From Sporolactobacillus sp. CQH2019 (GTDB lineage Bacteria > Bacillota > Bacilli > Bacillales > Sporolactobacillaceae), in assembly GCF_028765345.1 (NCBI RefSeq), contig NZ_JARAJZ010000008.1, forward strand, positions 124,854 through 188,853: a stretch of DNA of 64,000 nt, in the 5' to 3' direction. Positions 54,444-64,000 of the stretch are shown here, in pieces. Within the stretch, counting starts at the first letter, position 1; each line of letters opens with the position of its first letter. A program made the position numbers and the translations under genes. The notes below the pieces were generated by a model. It made no database searches. It saw only the letters and a list, made by a program, of their open reading frames with translations, and was not told where the DNA came from.

Positions 54444-54454
54444 AGTATAGCACA
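54444..54454 (-). promoter_or_regulatory. pckA extended -10 overlapping a CcpN-like box
   Basis: On the minus strand TGTGCTATACT matches the reported CcpN consensus TRTGHYATAYW at every position and contains the extended -10 TGCTATACT. CcpN represses pckA and gapB in B. subtilis. The ccpN gene is not in the window. Confidence 0.6.
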
Positions 54455-54561
54455 CTTAAAAAGTGAACCATAATTATTTCGGAAAAATTGCCGGAATCTC
54501 CTGCACGCACCGGCATAATGGTATGGCTCAAAACCGCCCTTTAAGAGGCGGCGGAATTTCA

Positions 54562-54590
54562 TTGACAGTGGTAATTCCCTGCGTTATTAT
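54562..54590 (+). promoter_or_regulatory. metK promoter
   Basis: TTGACA (54562-54567), 17-base spacer, TATTAT (54585-54590). Transcription would start just before the S-box. Confidence 0.85.
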
Positions 54591-54609
54591 GGGAATTATA
54601 ATATGGCTG

Positions 54610-54768
54610 CTCTTATTCCGAGTAGGTGGAGGGACAGGCCCGGTGAAGCCCGGCAACCGGCCGCTTGCGGTACGGTGCTAACCTGCAGGAGAAATTTTCT
54701 TCTGATTAATAAGAGATGCGTGATAAGAAACGGCCTAATCCTTTACACAAGGGAACGGGCCTTTTTCA
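54610..54768 (+). promoter_or_regulatory. SAM-I riboswitch (S-box) with terminator
   Basis: CTCTTATT (54610-54617) pairs with AATAAGAG (54708-54715) to close the aptamer. The core AGGTGGAGGGACAGGCCCGG then TGAAGCCCGGCAACC is the S-box signature. A terminator follows at about 54730-54768 (GGCC/GGCC around a loop, then five T). SAM binding should end transcription before metK, giving feedback control. Confidence 0.95.
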
Positions 54769-54848
54769 TGCCTTATTAAAAGAAAAGTCACGGATCGGGT
54801 ACCGTTATAACTATTTTGTATATAATGTTTGAAAGGCAGGGAAGGAAA

Positions 54849-56075
54849 ATGAAGAAAAAGTATTCAAGAAGACTGTTCACGTCGGAATCGGTGACGGAAG
54901 GCCATCCTGATAAAATCTGCGACCAAATATCAGATGCGATTCTTGATGAGATTCTGAAAGGGGATCCCAACGCGCGCGTGGCCTGCGAAACGGCCGTAAA
55001 CACCGGCCTCGTTCTTGTCACGGGAGAAATATCGACATCGACTTATGTCGATATACCGAAAGTGGTGCGCCGGACGATCAGGGACATCGGCTATGACGAC
55101 GGCAAATACGGATTCGATGCTTCGAACTGTGCGATTCTGACATCGATCGAGGAGCAGTCGGCGGATATTGCCCAGGGCGTGAACCAGGCGCTTGAAGCGC
55201 GTGAGGGGAAAATGACGGATGACCAGATAGAGGCGATCGGAGCCGGCGACCAGGGACTGATGTTCGGCTTTGCGGTTAACGAAACACCCGAGCTGATGCC
55301 GATGCCGATTTCACTCGCGCATAAACTGGCCAAACGCCTGGCCGACGTCAGAAAAAGCCGCGAACTGACATACCTGAGGCCGGACGGTAAGACGCAGGTA
55401 ACGGTAGAGTATGATGAAGAGGGCCGTCCGGCGCGTATTGACACGATTGTCGTTTCGGCACAGCACGATCCGGATGTGGCTGAAGCCAGAATCAAAAGGG
55501 ATCTGCTTGATCATGTGATCTATCCGACACTGCCGCAGGACCTGATCGACAGTAAAACCAAATTCTTCATTAATCCGACAGGACGTTTTGTCATCGGAGG
55601 GCCGCAGGGCGATGCGGGCCTGACGGGGCGCAAAATCATTGTCGATACTTATGGCGGATATGCCCATCACGGCGGCGGCGCGTTTTCGGGCAAAGACGCA
55701 ACGAAAGTCGACCGTTCGGCATCCTATGCCGCGCGTTACGTGGCCAAGAATATTGTTGCGGCAGGCCTTGCCGATAAATGCGAGGTTCAGTTTGCCTATG
55801 CGATCGGTGTGGCTCAGCCTGTTTCGATTTCCGTCGATACATTCGGGACAGGGAAGGCGGCGGAAGAACGGCTGGTAGAACTGATCCGCGACAATTTCGA
55901 TCTGCGTCCGGCGGGTATTATCAGAATGCTTGATCTGCGCCGGCCGATTTATCTTCAGACAGCAGCGTATGGCCATTTCGGACGGACCGATATTGATCTT
56001 CCGTGGGAAAGAACGGATAAGGCCGAATTGCTGAAGCAGCAGGTTCTGGCGGGTTCCTCGGCATCCGAAAAATAA
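54849..56075 (+). CDS. metK: MetK, S-adenosylmethionine synthetase
   Basis: A 408-residue enzyme: [19 protein letters not shown] near residue 20, [12 protein letters not shown] near 122 and the P-loop [20 protein letters not shown] near 275. It makes SAM from ATP and methionine in the cytoplasm. The frame opens at 54816, but ATG 54849 has AAGGAA before it and gives the normal start ([19 protein letters not shown]). Controlled by the S-box upstream, so its own product shuts it off. A terminator follows. Confidence 0.97.
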   Translation: MKKKYSRRLFTSESVTEGHPDKICDQISDAILDEILKGDPNARVACETAVNTGLVLVTGEISTSTYVDIPKVVRRTIRDIGYDDGKYGFDASNCAILTSIEEQSADIAQGVNQALEAREGKMTDDQIEAIGAGDQGLMFGFAVNETPELMPMPISLAHKLAKRLADVRKSRELTYLRPDGKTQVTVEYDEEGRPARIDTIVVSAQHDPDVAEARIKRDLLDHVIYPTLPQDLIDSKTKFFINPTGRFVIGGPQGDAGLTGRKIIVDTYGGYAHHGGGAFSGKDATKVDRSASYAARYVAKNIVAAGLADKCEVQFAYAIGVAQPVSISVDTFGTGKAAEERLVELIRDNFDLRPAGIIRMLDLRRPIYLQTAAYGHFGRTDIDLPWERTDKAELLKQQVLAGSSASEK

Positions 56076-56089
56076 AAACCATGATTAAA

Positions 56090-56133
56090 GCCGTTTTCCG
56101 TTGGGCTTGAGAGCGGAAAACGGCTTTTTAAAT
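56090..56133 (+). terminator. Terminator of metK
   Basis: AAAGCCGTTTTCCG pairs with CGGAAAACGGCTTT; T-run follows. Confidence 0.92.
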
Positions 56134-56337
56134 GATTCGGGAAAATTGAAGCCGGGCGTACGACAAGAAACGAAAATTTTTTCGATAATAGTGTATTATA
56201 ATAAAAAGGGGATTGAGCCGGGCCGTATCGCTAAAATAATTTTTTAGACGGATTCGACGGCGCGGAGACGAAAACTATTTCATAGTGTAGACGGTTCAGA
56301 GAAAGACAAATTAAGACGGGCAAAGGAGGTATTCTTC

Positions 56338-57405
56338 ATGGCCGTACCATCCGGACCGCTGCGGCTGATGGCGCAAATTTATCGGAAAGTGCTTCCGCAA
56401 GTACACGGCGAGCTTGAAAACTGGAAAAAGAAAGCGCGCGCCATTCCGGACCCGGAACTGCGCAGACAGGCGCTTGCAAGCCTGCAGACGAAAGCGTTCC
56501 ACTGTGAAGGCGGCGCTATTTACAGTTTGCTCGCCGGAGAAAAAAGAAGCGAAGTGATTTCTTTTATCGTTGCCTACCAGACGATCAGCGATTATCTGGA
56601 CAATCTGTGCGACAGAAGCGTATCGCTTGATCCCGTGGACTTCCGCAGGCTTCACAGCGCCATGTTGCACGCGCTGACTCCGGGCACCGGCCCGTCCGAT
56701 TATTATCAATATCGGGACGTCTCGTCCGACGGCGGTTATCTTCAGGATCTTGTATCGACCTGTCAGGGCGTTCTGTCCCGATTGACTGCGCTCGGCGACA
56801 TTCAGCCGGCACTGCATGAGCTGGCCGGTTTTTATTGCGATCTTCAGGTGCACAAACATGTCGAAAAGGATCAGCGCGTTCCGCGGCTGATCGCCTGGTT
56901 TCAGAAGTATAAGAACAGATTTCCTGAAATGAGCTGGTATGAATTTGCTGCCTGCTCGGGTTCCACCCTCGGCATTTTCTGCATCGTATCCTATGCGGCT
57001 GCCCGGGGCCGTGAGATGGGGCAGCTCGTTCAGACGATCAAGAACAGTTATTTTCCATGGGTTCAGGGTCTGCATATTTTAATGGATTATTTTGTTGATC
57101 AGGAAGAGGATAAACAGGAAGGGGATCTCAACTTCTGCTTTTATTACAACAGTGAGGAAGAAATGATGGCCCGCTTTAATCATTTTATTGAGGAAGCGGA
57201 TGCGGCAATTGACGGCATGCCGGACCGGAACTTTCACAAAATGATCAATCGCGGGCTGCTCGGCATCTATCTCGCAGACAGAAAAGTGGCCAGGCAGCGC
57301 AATGTACGGGTTCTGGCCAGAAAATTAATTCGGCGTTCCGGGGGCTGCGGTTTGTTTTTCTTTGTCAACGGATGGATTTACCGCAGGCTGCGGCAAAGCG
57401 TCTGA
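56338..57405 (+). CDS. ytpB: YtpB-like large-terpene synthase
   Basis: A 355-residue protein of the YtpB/DUF2600 family. The region QTISDYLDNLCDRSVSLD near residue 80 holds the acidic motif used for Mg2+-diphosphate binding, and DLQVHKHVEKDQRVPRL follows near 165. B. subtilis YtpB converts long prenyl diphosphates into sesquarterpenes (C35) and acts with a second cyclase (SqhC), which is not in this window. AAAGGAGG precedes ATG 56338. Position after metK matches B. subtilis. Confidence 0.9.
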   Translation: MAVPSGPLRLMAQIYRKVLPQVHGELENWKKKARAIPDPELRRQALASLQTKAFHCEGGAIYSLLAGEKRSEVISFIVAYQTISDYLDNLCDRSVSLDPVDFRRLHSAMLHALTPGTGPSDYYQYRDVSSDGGYLQDLVSTCQGVLSRLTALGDIQPALHELAGFYCDLQVHKHVEKDQRVPRLIAWFQKYKNRFPEMSWYEFAACSGSTLGIFCIVSYAAARGREMGQLVQTIKNSYFPWVQGLHILMDYFVDQEEDKQEGDLNFCFYYNSEEEMMARFNHFIEEADAAIDGMPDRNFHKMINRGLLGIYLADRKVARQRNVRVLARKLIRRSGGCGLFFFVNGWIYRRLRQSV

Positions 57406-57470
57406 ACGCAGCAGACCAGAAGGCGGGCGCCCTTTCGAGTGCCCGCTTTCTTCAATTTTTCATGCAGCAT

Positions 57471-58445
57471 TCAGTTTTCGGGCGATCGGGCAGCCTGAGG
57501 CCGATAATATTTCCCCTGCCAGCTGTCACGTCTCGCCAGCTCGTCGTCGATGGCGTCAAGCACTTCCCATTTGTTCAGGCTCCACATCGGACCGATCATC
57601 AGATCGGCGGGACCGTCCCCGGTGAGTCTGTGAATGATCATGTGCGGCGGCAGGATTTCCAGCTGGTCGCAGACCAGGTTCACATAAGTATTGAAATCGA
57701 GAAACTTCAGCAGACCTTTTTCATACTGCTTGACCATCGCTGTTTTTTTAAGTAGATGAAGAAGATGGATTTTAATGCCCTGGATATCGAGCCCTGCAAC
57801 CGTTCGGGCCGTTTCCATCATCATCTGCGTCGTTTCGCCCGGCAGCCCGTCAATAATATGGACGCAGACCGGAATGCTCTTCCTGCGCAGTTTTTCGACG
57901 CCTTCGGCAAAACACTGATAGTCGTGTGCCCGATTGATCAGGCGCCCGGTCCGGTCGTGGACGGTCTGCAGGCCGAGTTCGACCCATAGAAAGGTGCGGC
58001 TGTTCAGTTCCGCCAGATAATCGACGACATCGTCCGGAAGACAGTCCGGACGTGTCGCGATCGACAATCCGACGCATCCTTTCTGCTTGAGAATGACTTC
58101 AAAACGTTCCCTGAGTCTTTCAACCGGCGCATATGTATTGGTAAAGGCCTGAAAAAAACCGATATAGCCGGCTGCATGTGTCCACTTTTTCAGCATTCTC
58201 GTTTTCACCGTATTGAATTGTGTGATCAGATCGTCACGGCGGTCTCCGGCAAAATCTCCGGAACCCTTCTGGCTGCAGAACGTGCAGCCGCCGTAGGCTA
58301 CTTTTCCGTCACGATTCGGGCAGTCGAATCCGCCGTCCAGCGGAATTTTAAAGATTTTTTCTCCAAATTTGCTTCTGAGATAGGTATTCCAGGAATAATA
58401 ACGTTTATCCGGGCCGAAAAAATCCGGCCGCTTTGTTTCGGGCAT
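57471..58445 (-). CDS. ytqA: YtqA-like radical-SAM protein
   Basis: A 324-residue radical-SAM enzyme of the YhcC/YtqA family. Cysteines in FDCPNRDGKVAYGGCTFCSQ bind the 4Fe-4S cluster and SAM; the TIM-barrel continues through LSIATRPDCLPDDVVDYL and GLQTVHDRTGRLINRAHD. In other bacteria YtqA/YtqB act near tRNA modification; the function is not firmly known. The frame starts at 58487, but ATG 58445 has AAAGGGG nine bases before it. No ytqB is present. It converges on ytpB. Confidence 0.87.
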   Translation of the reverse strand: MPETKRPDFFGPDKRYYSWNTYLRSKFGEKIFKIPLDGGFDCPNRDGKVAYGGCTFCSQKGSGDFAGDRRDDLITQFNTVKTRMLKKWTHAAGYIGFFQAFTNTYAPVERLRERFEVILKQKGCVGLSIATRPDCLPDDVVDYLAELNSRTFLWVELGLQTVHDRTGRLINRAHDYQCFAEGVEKLRRKSIPVCVHIIDGLPGETTQMMMETARTVAGLDIQGIKIHLLHLLKKTAMVKQYEKGLLKFLDFNTYVNLVCDQLEILPPHMIIHRLTGDGPADLMIGPMWSLNKWEVLDAIDDELARRDSWQGKYYRPQAARSPEN

Positions 58446-58569
58446 ACATGATGGCCCCTTTCGGCAATCTATCGAAAATTTTAGCATAATTCTGCGTAAA
58501 CATAACGCGCCGGGGGGTGAAAGGATGATCTCTGTTTAAGAAAAATGATCAAATTCAACCTGCCCTGTA

Positions 58570-58598
58570 TTGACACGTTATGACGGATTACATAGAAT
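58570..58598 (+). promoter_or_regulatory. leuS promoter
   Basis: TTGACA (58570-58575), 17-base spacer, TAGAAT (58593-58598). Confidence 0.85.
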
Positions 58599-58605
58599 GG
58601 ACTAT

Positions 58606-58906
58606 AAATGAACTATACAGCATGATTATCCAAGCGGCGATGAAAAGGAACAGTAACTTATAGTAGATACGGAAACAGAGAGCCGGCGTCTGGTGCGAGC
58701 CGGTCCGACGAACAAGTGAACTCGCCTTTGAGCTGCGGCGGCATCCTTTGCTGGACGCCGTCCGCCGAATACCCACGTTAAGGGAATAAGCGGGTGCTGT
58801 TCTGCCGGGCGGAGCGGGCACTAATCTGGGTGGTACCGCGGGAATGGAATCATATAGTCATCAACCTCTCGTCCCTGACATGAAGTTAAGGACGGGGGGT
58901 TTTATA
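58606..58906 (+). promoter_or_regulatory. T-box leader of leuS, specifier CUC (Leu)
   Basis: AGTGAA-CTC-G (specifier loop, codon CTC at 58721-58723) followed by CCTTTGAGCTGCGG matches the T-box stem I pattern; an AG-bulge region (AACAGTAAC) lies upstream. The T-box core TGGGTGGTACCGCGG is at 58826-58840. It is followed by a terminator (CCTCTCGTCC/GGACGGGGGG, then T-run, 58864-58905). Uncharged tRNA-Leu should relieve termination and raise leuS. Confidence 0.93.
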
Positions 58907-58947
58907 TTTTAAACAAAGAAAAGCGTTCAAAAAGGGAGGAATTCGCC

Positions 58948-61377
58948 GTGGCACTTGCTTTCGATCATCGGAAAATCGAAGCGAAATGGCAAAAATATTG
59001 GGAGGATCATCATACTTTCAAAACAAATGATGACTCGGATAAACCAAAATATTATGTTCTGGACATGTTCCCCTATCCTTCCGGGAAGGGCCTTCATGTC
59101 GGGCACCCGGAGGGCTATACGGCAACGGATATTCTTGCACGGATGAAACGGATGCAGGGATTTGAAGTCCTTCATCCGATAGGATGGGATGCGTTCGGAC
59201 TTCCGGCAGAACAGTATGCGCTGGATACGGGACATGATCCTGCACAGTTTACCGCACAAAATATACAGACCTTCAAGCGCCAGATCAAATCGCTCGGTTT
59301 CTCGTACGACTGGGACCGGGAAATCAATACAACGGATCCGGATTATTACAGATGGACGCAGTGGATTTTTCTCCAGCTTTATAAGAAGGGCCTGGCCTAT
59401 ATGGCAGAAGTACCGGTCAACTGGTGCCCGGCGCTCGGAACCGTGCTGGCGAATGAAGAGGTGATTGACGGCAAGAGCGAGCGCGGCGGTTTTCCGGTTG
59501 TCCGCAAACCGATGAAACAGTGGATGCTGAGGATTACGGCCTATGCCGACCGGCTGCTGAATGATCTCAATGATCTGGACTGGCCGGAGAGTATTAAGGA
59601 AATGCAGCGCAACTGGATCGGACGCTCCGAAGGCGCCGAAGTCGTTTTTCCGGTTGACGGCCACCCCGGGAAATCGGTGACGGTCTTTACAACGCGGCCG
59701 GACACGCTGTTCGGTGCGACATACATGGTGCTTGCGCCGGAGCATGGACTGGTTGATGAAATTGTGACGGCAGAGCAGCGGAGCGCTGTTAATGCCTACC
59801 GCGATGAAGTGGCTGCCAAAAGCGATCTGGAACGGACGGATCTGGCGAAGACGAAAACCGGCGCTTTTACCGGCGCCTATGCCGTCAACCCGGTAAACGG
59901 CCGGAAGGTCCCTATATGGATCGCCGATTATGTGCTGATCACTTATGGATCCGGTGCCATCATGGCCGTTCCGGGGCATGACGAACGCGACTATGAATTT
60001 GCACGGAAATTCAGCCTTCCGATTATTGAAGTGGTTGCCGGCGGCGATCTGTCGAAGGGCGCCTTTACCGGCGACGGCCCGCACGTGAACTCGGATTTTC
60101 TGGATGGACTGGGCAAAAAAGAAGCCATTGCGAAAATGATCGACTGGCTGGAGAATCGCCGCGCCGGGAAACGCAAAGTGACCTACCGGCTGCGCGACTG
60201 GCTGTTCAGCCGCCAGCGCTATTGGGGCGAACCGCTTCCGATTATCCATATGGAGGACGGATCGATGAAGCCGGTGCCTGAGGAGGAACTGCCGCTCCGG
60301 CTGCCGAAAGCGAAAAATATCAAACCTTCGGGAACGGGTGAATCGCCGCTCGCCAATGAGACGGACTGGGTCAATGTCATTGATCCGGAAACCGGTATGA
60401 GAGGGCGCCGGGAAACCAATACGATGCCGCAGTGGGCCGGCAGCAGCTGGTATTTCCTCCGGTATGTAGATCCGCGCAATAAAAAGCAGCTGGCCGATCC
60501 GGAGAAGCTGAAAAAATGGATGCCGGTCGATCTTTATGTCGGCGGCGCGGAGCATGCGGTACTGCACCTTCTGTATGCCCGCTTCTGGCACAAGGCCCTG
60601 TATGATCTCGGTATCGTGCCGACGAAGGAACCTTTCCAAAAGCTGGTTAATCAAGGGATGATTCTCGGAAGCAATCATGAAAAGATGAGTAAATCCAAGG
60701 GAAATGTTGTCAATCCGGACGAGATTGTGGCTTCCCACGGCGCGGATACGCTTCGTCTCTACGAAATGTTCATGGGGCCGATCGACGCGGCGGTTGCCTG
60801 GTCGGAAAAAGGAATCGACGGCTCGCGCCGGTTCCTTGACCGGATCTGGCGGCTGTTTGTCGGTACAAACGGCAGGCTTTCGGAAACAGTATCTGAAACA
60901 GCCGTTCCCGATGCCGGATTTGAGAAGATTTATCATCAAACGGTTAAGAAAGTGACCGAAGACTATGAATCCATGCATTTCAACACGGCCATTGCCCAGC
61001 TCATGACTTTTATTAATGAAGCTTACAAACAGGAGCAGATTCCGCAAACGATGGCCGAGGGCTTTGTCCAGATGCTTTCTCCGGTTGCACCGCACATAGG
61101 CGAAGAAATCTGGTCGCTGCTCGGCCATGATCAATCCGTTGAAAAATCGCTGTGGCCGAAATACGATGTCCGCAAACTTGCCGAAAAACAAATTGAGATC
61201 ATTGTGCAGATTAACGGGAAAATCCGCGCCAGACTGACCGTTGATAAAGGAACTTCAAAAGAGGCGCTTGAAGAAAAAGCGATGCGTGAAGCGGCGATCA
61301 TCCGCCGCCTGGAAGGGAAAACGGTAAAGAAAGTTGTTGCCGTTCCCAATAAGCTCGTTAATATTGTTGTCCGGTAA
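58948..61377 (+). CDS. leuS: Leucyl-tRNA synthetase
   Basis: An 809-residue class I synthetase: the HIGH-type motif [14 protein letters not shown] near residue 46, the editing (CP1) domain with [14 protein letters not shown] near 250, and KMSKSKGNV near 575. It charges tRNA-Leu and edits mischarged products. The start is GTG 58948 with GGGAGGAATT before it. Controlled by the T-box leader above. Confidence 0.97.
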   Translation: MALAFDHRKIEAKWQKYWEDHHTFKTNDDSDKPKYYVLDMFPYPSGKGLHVGHPEGYTATDILARMKRMQGFEVLHPIGWDAFGLPAEQYALDTGHDPAQFTAQNIQTFKRQIKSLGFSYDWDREINTTDPDYYRWTQWIFLQLYKKGLAYMAEVPVNWCPALGTVLANEEVIDGKSERGGFPVVRKPMKQWMLRITAYADRLLNDLNDLDWPESIKEMQRNWIGRSEGAEVVFPVDGHPGKSVTVFTTRPDTLFGATYMVLAPEHGLVDEIVTAEQRSAVNAYRDEVAAKSDLERTDLAKTKTGAFTGAYAVNPVNGRKVPIWIADYVLITYGSGAIMAVPGHDERDYEFARKFSLPIIEVVAGGDLSKGAFTGDGPHVNSDFLDGLGKKEAIAKMIDWLENRRAGKRKVTYRLRDWLFSRQRYWGEPLPIIHMEDGSMKPVPEEELPLRLPKAKNIKPSGTGESPLANETDWVNVIDPETGMRGRRETNTMPQWAGSSWYFLRYVDPRNKKQLADPEKLKKWMPVDLYVGGAEHAVLHLLYARFWHKALYDLGIVPTKEPFQKLVNQGMILGSNHEKMSKSKGNVVNPDEIVASHGADTLRLYEMFMGPIDAAVAWSEKGIDGSRRFLDRIWRLFVGTNGRLSETVSETAVPDAGFEKIYHQTVKKVTEDYESMHFNTAIAQLMTFINEAYKQEQIPQTMAEGFVQMLSPVAPHIGEEIWSLLGHDQSVEKSLWPKYDVRKLAEKQIEIIVQINGKIRARLTVDKGTSKEALEEKAMREAAIIRRLEGKTVKKVVAVPNKLVNIVVR

Positions 61378-61679
61378 TGATGTACAGAGCCGGAAGGAAG
61401 GATCCGAAAAGATATAAGACAAAGGTGACAATCCGTTTGTTCGCTGCGTCATCAGTGGCGCGGTGTTTTTTTTTGGCTGCAGTTCGGGCGGCGGAAGAAA
61501 ACAATCCGCGGTAAAGCCCGGCTTCCTTTATCTGTCTTTGTCTTTTAAGAATAGCCGCATAGCGGTAAAATCTTTTAAAAAATGACTTATCTTTTTTATC
61601 GAAAAGAAAATTAATGTGGTAAAATACAAAAGGACCGCGGGCGGACAGGCCCGAGTATACGGCTCCGGGAGCGAATGTA
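61378..61679. other. leuS-ytgP gap
   Basis: About 300 bases with no supported gene. An AT-rich part near 61590-61630 (GTGGTAAAATAC at 61617-61628) is a promoter candidate for ytgP. Confidence 0.5.
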
Positions 61680-63296
61680 ATGGCCACTTCAAAAATAATC
61701 AGGGGGACGATGATTCTTGCCGTCGCCGCCTTCATTTCTAAATTTCTGGGTATTCTCTTCTTTATTCCCTACCAGGCAATGACCGGTTACGAAGGTACTT
61801 TTCTTTATCAGTTTGCTTACACGCCTTACGCAATTATTTTGAGCATCTCGACGATGGGACTGCCGCTTGCCGTGGCGAAATTTGTCTCGAAATACAATGC
61901 GCTCGGCGATTATGAGACAGGAAGGCGCCTGTTCAGATCCGGCATTTTGCTGATGTCGGTGACAGGCATTCTCGGATTCCTTTTTCTCTTTCTCGGCTCT
62001 CCGTGGATCGCCGATTTGTACGGCGTCGGCAAAGCGGATGTCAGCAATGTCGTGCTGGTTATGCGTGTCGTCAGTATCGCAATTATTATCGTTCCGGTGA
62101 TGAGCCTGCTGCGCGGCTATTTTCAGGGTTTTGAATCCATGGGGCCGACGGCGGCCTCACAGGTTGCCGAGCAAATTGTCCGGGTAGCGTTTATACTGAT
62201 CAGCGCATTCATTGTGATGGATGTCCTGCACGGCTCGGCCGTGACGGCCGCCGCCCTGGCCACTTTTGCCGCGTTCGTCGGCGCTGTTGCCGGCCTTTAT
62301 GTTGTGATGCGTTATTGGGTCGTCAGGCGGCCTGATGCACAGAAAAATGGTGTGATCAGAAAGCGGAGAACCCGTGTCTCTCTCCTGTCGATGTATAAAG
62401 AACTGACAGCCTATGCTGTTCCTTTCGTTGCCGTCGGCATTGCCCTGCAGCTTTATCAGGCGATTGATCAGGCAATGGTCTTTCATTATCTCCGCTACAG
62501 CGCAAGTATGCTGAAAATCATCGTTCCTGATCTGACGATGAATGATCAAAAGTTCGTGATGATTCCGGACACGCTGGCGACGTCGCTGGCGGCCAGCGTC
62601 GTCCCGGCCATGATCGTTTCCTATGCCCGGCACGATCTGGAAGATGTCAATCAGAAAATTACACAGGCGCTGCAGCTTGTTTTGTTTCTGACGGTTCCCG
62701 CCGTTGCCGGCCTTTCGATTCTCGGCTACACCGTTCACGGATTGCTGATTGATATCACGTCCCCCGGCCTGGAGATCGGCGGCCGCATCCTGCGCTGGTA
62801 TGCGCCGAGCGCGCTGTTTTTTTCTCTTTTCGAAGTCACAGCCTCCATCCTTCAGGGAATCAATCATCAGCGTACGACGCTGATCAGCCTCGTCGCCGGC
62901 GTTATTGTAAAGCTGCTTCTTAATCCGGTTTGTATGCTGCTGTTCGGCATGATCGGTCCGATCATTGCCACCGATATCGGTTATACTTTGTCGATTGCCA
63001 TCAACATCGTTTCGATCAGACGGGCAACCGGCTACCGTTTTTCGATGATTGCCCGGCAGCTGGCGCATATCATGGCCTACACCGTCATCATGCTGCTGAG
63101 TATTTCTCTGATTTTCAAGCTTTTTGGCGGAGGGTCACCGGCGAGCAGGGGCTCTGCGGCATTTGTGCTGTTTGTAAGCATTGTTGTCGGCTCTCTCATC
63201 TATCTTGCACTGGCAAAATGGACGGGACTGCTGAGAAAAGTCATAGGCAAATCCCGCCCGATCCTGCCTCTAAATAAAACAAAGAGGATCCGGTAG
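61680..63296 (+). CDS. ytgP: YtgP-like lipid flippase (MurJ family)
   Basis: A 538-residue membrane protein with about 14 helices of the MVF/MurJ superfamily. The start MATSKIIRGTMILAVAAFISK, then LFFIPYQAMTGYEGTFLYQ, and RGYFQGFESMGPTAASQVAEQ match B. subtilis YtgP (544). It moves lipid II or similar undecaprenyl-linked precursors across the membrane; related YtgP/MurJ proteins act in peptidoglycan assembly. A terminator (63281-63320) follows and is shared with the convergent gene. Confidence 0.9.
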   Translation: MATSKIIRGTMILAVAAFISKFLGILFFIPYQAMTGYEGTFLYQFAYTPYAIILSISTMGLPLAVAKFVSKYNALGDYETGRRLFRSGILLMSVTGILGFLFLFLGSPWIADLYGVGKADVSNVVLVMRVVSIAIIIVPVMSLLRGYFQGFESMGPTAASQVAEQIVRVAFILISAFIVMDVLHGSAVTAAALATFAAFVGAVAGLYVVMRYWVVRRPDAQKNGVIRKRRTRVSLLSMYKELTAYAVPFVAVGIALQLYQAIDQAMVFHYLRYSASMLKIIVPDLTMNDQKFVMIPDTLATSLAASVVPAMIVSYARHDLEDVNQKITQALQLVLFLTVPAVAGLSILGYTVHGLLIDITSPGLEIGGRILRWYAPSALFFSLFEVTASILQGINHQRTTLISLVAGVIVKLLLNPVCMLLFGMIGPIIATDIGYTLSIAINIVSIRRATGYRFSMIARQLAHIMAYTVIMLLSISLIFKLFGGGSPASRGSAAFVLFVSIVVGSLIYLALAKWTGLLRKVIGKSRPILPLNKTKRIR

Positions 63297-63320
63297 GCCG
63301 TGCTTCCCGGATCCTCTTTG
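63281..63320. terminator. Bidirectional terminator after ytgP
   Basis: AAAGAGGATCCGG pairs exactly with CCGGATCCTCTTT across about 13 bases. Confidence 0.8.
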
Positions 63321-63359
63321 CATTGAATCGGCAATTTCTTTCGGGCACCGGAACGTATT

Positions 63360-63782
63360 TTATCTGGGTATTCCGCCGGGCGGAATCGGAAGCCCGATCC
63401 TTCTTTCCAGCAGGCGCACTCGTCTGTCCATCCGCTCGAGCTCGCGTTCAAGCCGATCCTGCCTTCTCTCGAGAGAAATCAGCCTGCGCTCAAGCCGGCT
63501 GCCTCCGCCTGTCTGAACCGGCTGGTCGGGCATTCTGCTTCCTCCGCTTGTCATCGGATCGTACCACTCAAAGCTGTTTTCCGTAAAAGATGCGGCCGTT
63601 TCACTTGTGTAAGGGTAAGGAAAAGGAGTTTCCGCGGGGCCGCCGGCCTGCTGTTCGGCAGACAGCGGCCGGGACGGGAAATAAAACCTGTCGTGCGGCT
63701 TCGGAACGTCTCCGGACGAAGCAGAATCATAGAAAAAAGGAGCGCCTGCGGACAGGGATCCGTTGCCATCGTTGTAAGTCAT
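63360..63782 (-). CDS. Unrecognised protein with C-terminal coiled coil
   Basis: A 140-residue protein I do not recognise. The first 90 residues are rich in P, S, G, Y and F (KPHDRFYFPSRPLSAEQQAG, and later PYPYTSE), suggesting disorder. From about residue 95 it forms an arginine/glutamate/leucine heptad stretch (SLERRQDRLERELERMDRRV, then RLLERRIGL), a clear short coiled coil, ending PIPPGGIPR. GGGAGGC lies eight bases before ATG 63782. The composition resembles some spore-coat or -surface proteins of Bacillales, but that is a guess. It converges on ytgP. Confidence 0.6.
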   Translation of the reverse strand: MTYNDGNGSLSAGAPFFYDSASSGDVPKPHDRFYFPSRPLSAEQQAGGPAETPFPYPYTSETAASFTENSFEWYDPMTSGGSRMPDQPVQTGGGSRLERRLISLERRQDRLERELERMDRRVRLLERRIGLPIPPGGIPR

Positions 63783-64000
63783 GAGTGAAAGCCTCCCTGG
63801 TCATTGGTTTTTTGCCTGACTTAATAAACAGTCTATGACACAGAAAGCCGATAAGGGGCTGTCCGCGGAAAAATAAATCGGGGCATGTTTCCTTTATATT
63901 ATTATAGATAGGAGGAAGAAAAATTTTTGAGAAGGATGGGCAGCCGAACAGAAGCACCGTGTCGCGCGGCTTGTCCGGCATGAGGCCGTTCCGGTCCCCG

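Noticed and set aside
58927-61191. A 754-codon open frame on the minus strand opposite leuS
   Set aside because: It is the exact shadow of leuS. It has no ribosome-binding site and no protein family, and GC-rich coding often leaves the antisense frame open.

Overview
The window looks like chromosomal DNA of a low-to-mid GC Firmicute of the order Bacillales. GC content is roughly one half by eye. It shares two long blocks of gene order with Bacillus subtilis. One is the yha/prsA/hit/ecs neighbourhood: yhaO, yhaN, yhaM, yhaL, prsA, yhaH, trpP, hit, ecsA, ecsB. The other is ytkD, pckA, metK, ytpB, ytqA, leuS, ytgP. A Spore_YhaL protein and a YdjO-type protein point to an endospore former. A Sporolactobacillaceae-like relative is my guess, not something the sequence proves.

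Layout. 1-220: 3' end of a HAD phosphatase gene. 0.5-9.4 kb: yhaO and yhaN (nuclease/SMC-like pair), a CssRS-type secretion-stress two-component system, yhaM, yhaL, and the foldase prsA on the other strand. 9.8-15.9 kb: a YpmS-like membrane protein, an M29 aminopeptidase, YhaH (YtxH family), trpP with a TRAP-like leader, hit, and ecsAB. 16.0-18.5 kb: a LiaFSR-type envelope-stress operon. 18.5-19.6 kb: a yybP-ykoY (Mn2+) riboswitch ahead of a TerC-family membrane protein. 19.7-24.9 kb: a LysR regulator divergent from an MdtG-like efflux pump, a YitT membrane protein, a decayed aldo/keto reductase gene and a small SGNH hydrolase. About 0.8 kb of apparently non-coding, possibly decayed DNA follows.

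25.7-35.2 kb is a complete glycerol locus. It holds the anaerobic glycerol-3-phosphate dehydrogenase glpABC, the antiterminator glpP, glpF, glpK and the aerobic dehydrogenase glpD. Terminator-like leaders precede glpA and glpF, and a perfect cre sits on the glpF promoter. Glycerol enters through GlpF, is phosphorylated by GlpK (which keeps the PTS-phosphorylatable His), and can be oxidised by either dehydrogenase. GlpP most likely reads out glycerol-3-phosphate.

35.5-47 kb: an NhaC-family antiporter with a large hydrophilic insert, aspartase, the copper operon csoR-copA-copZ, and a CdaR-type regulator with glcD-glcF (glycolate oxidase-like). Two intergenic stretches, near 39.3 kb and 47 kb, hold degenerate arrays with a 21-bp period. 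47-51.3 kb: a small basic protein, a GNAT acetyltransferase, a DUF402 protein, a YdjO-like zinc ribbon, and a TagGH teichoic-acid exporter whose ATPase lacks the usual long C-terminal tail. 51.9-63.8 kb: an FbpA-like small protein, ytkD, pckA (with a CcpN-like box), metK under an S-box, ytpB, ytqA, leuS under a T-box with a CUC specifier, ytgP, and an unrecognised coiled-coil protein.

I saw no tRNA, rRNA, insertion sequence, prophage or CRISPR array. The noteworthy content is regulatory: many RNA leaders, the double glycerol-3-phosphate dehydrogenase locus and the 21-bp arrays. I found no convincing undescribed multi-gene defence or biosynthetic system.
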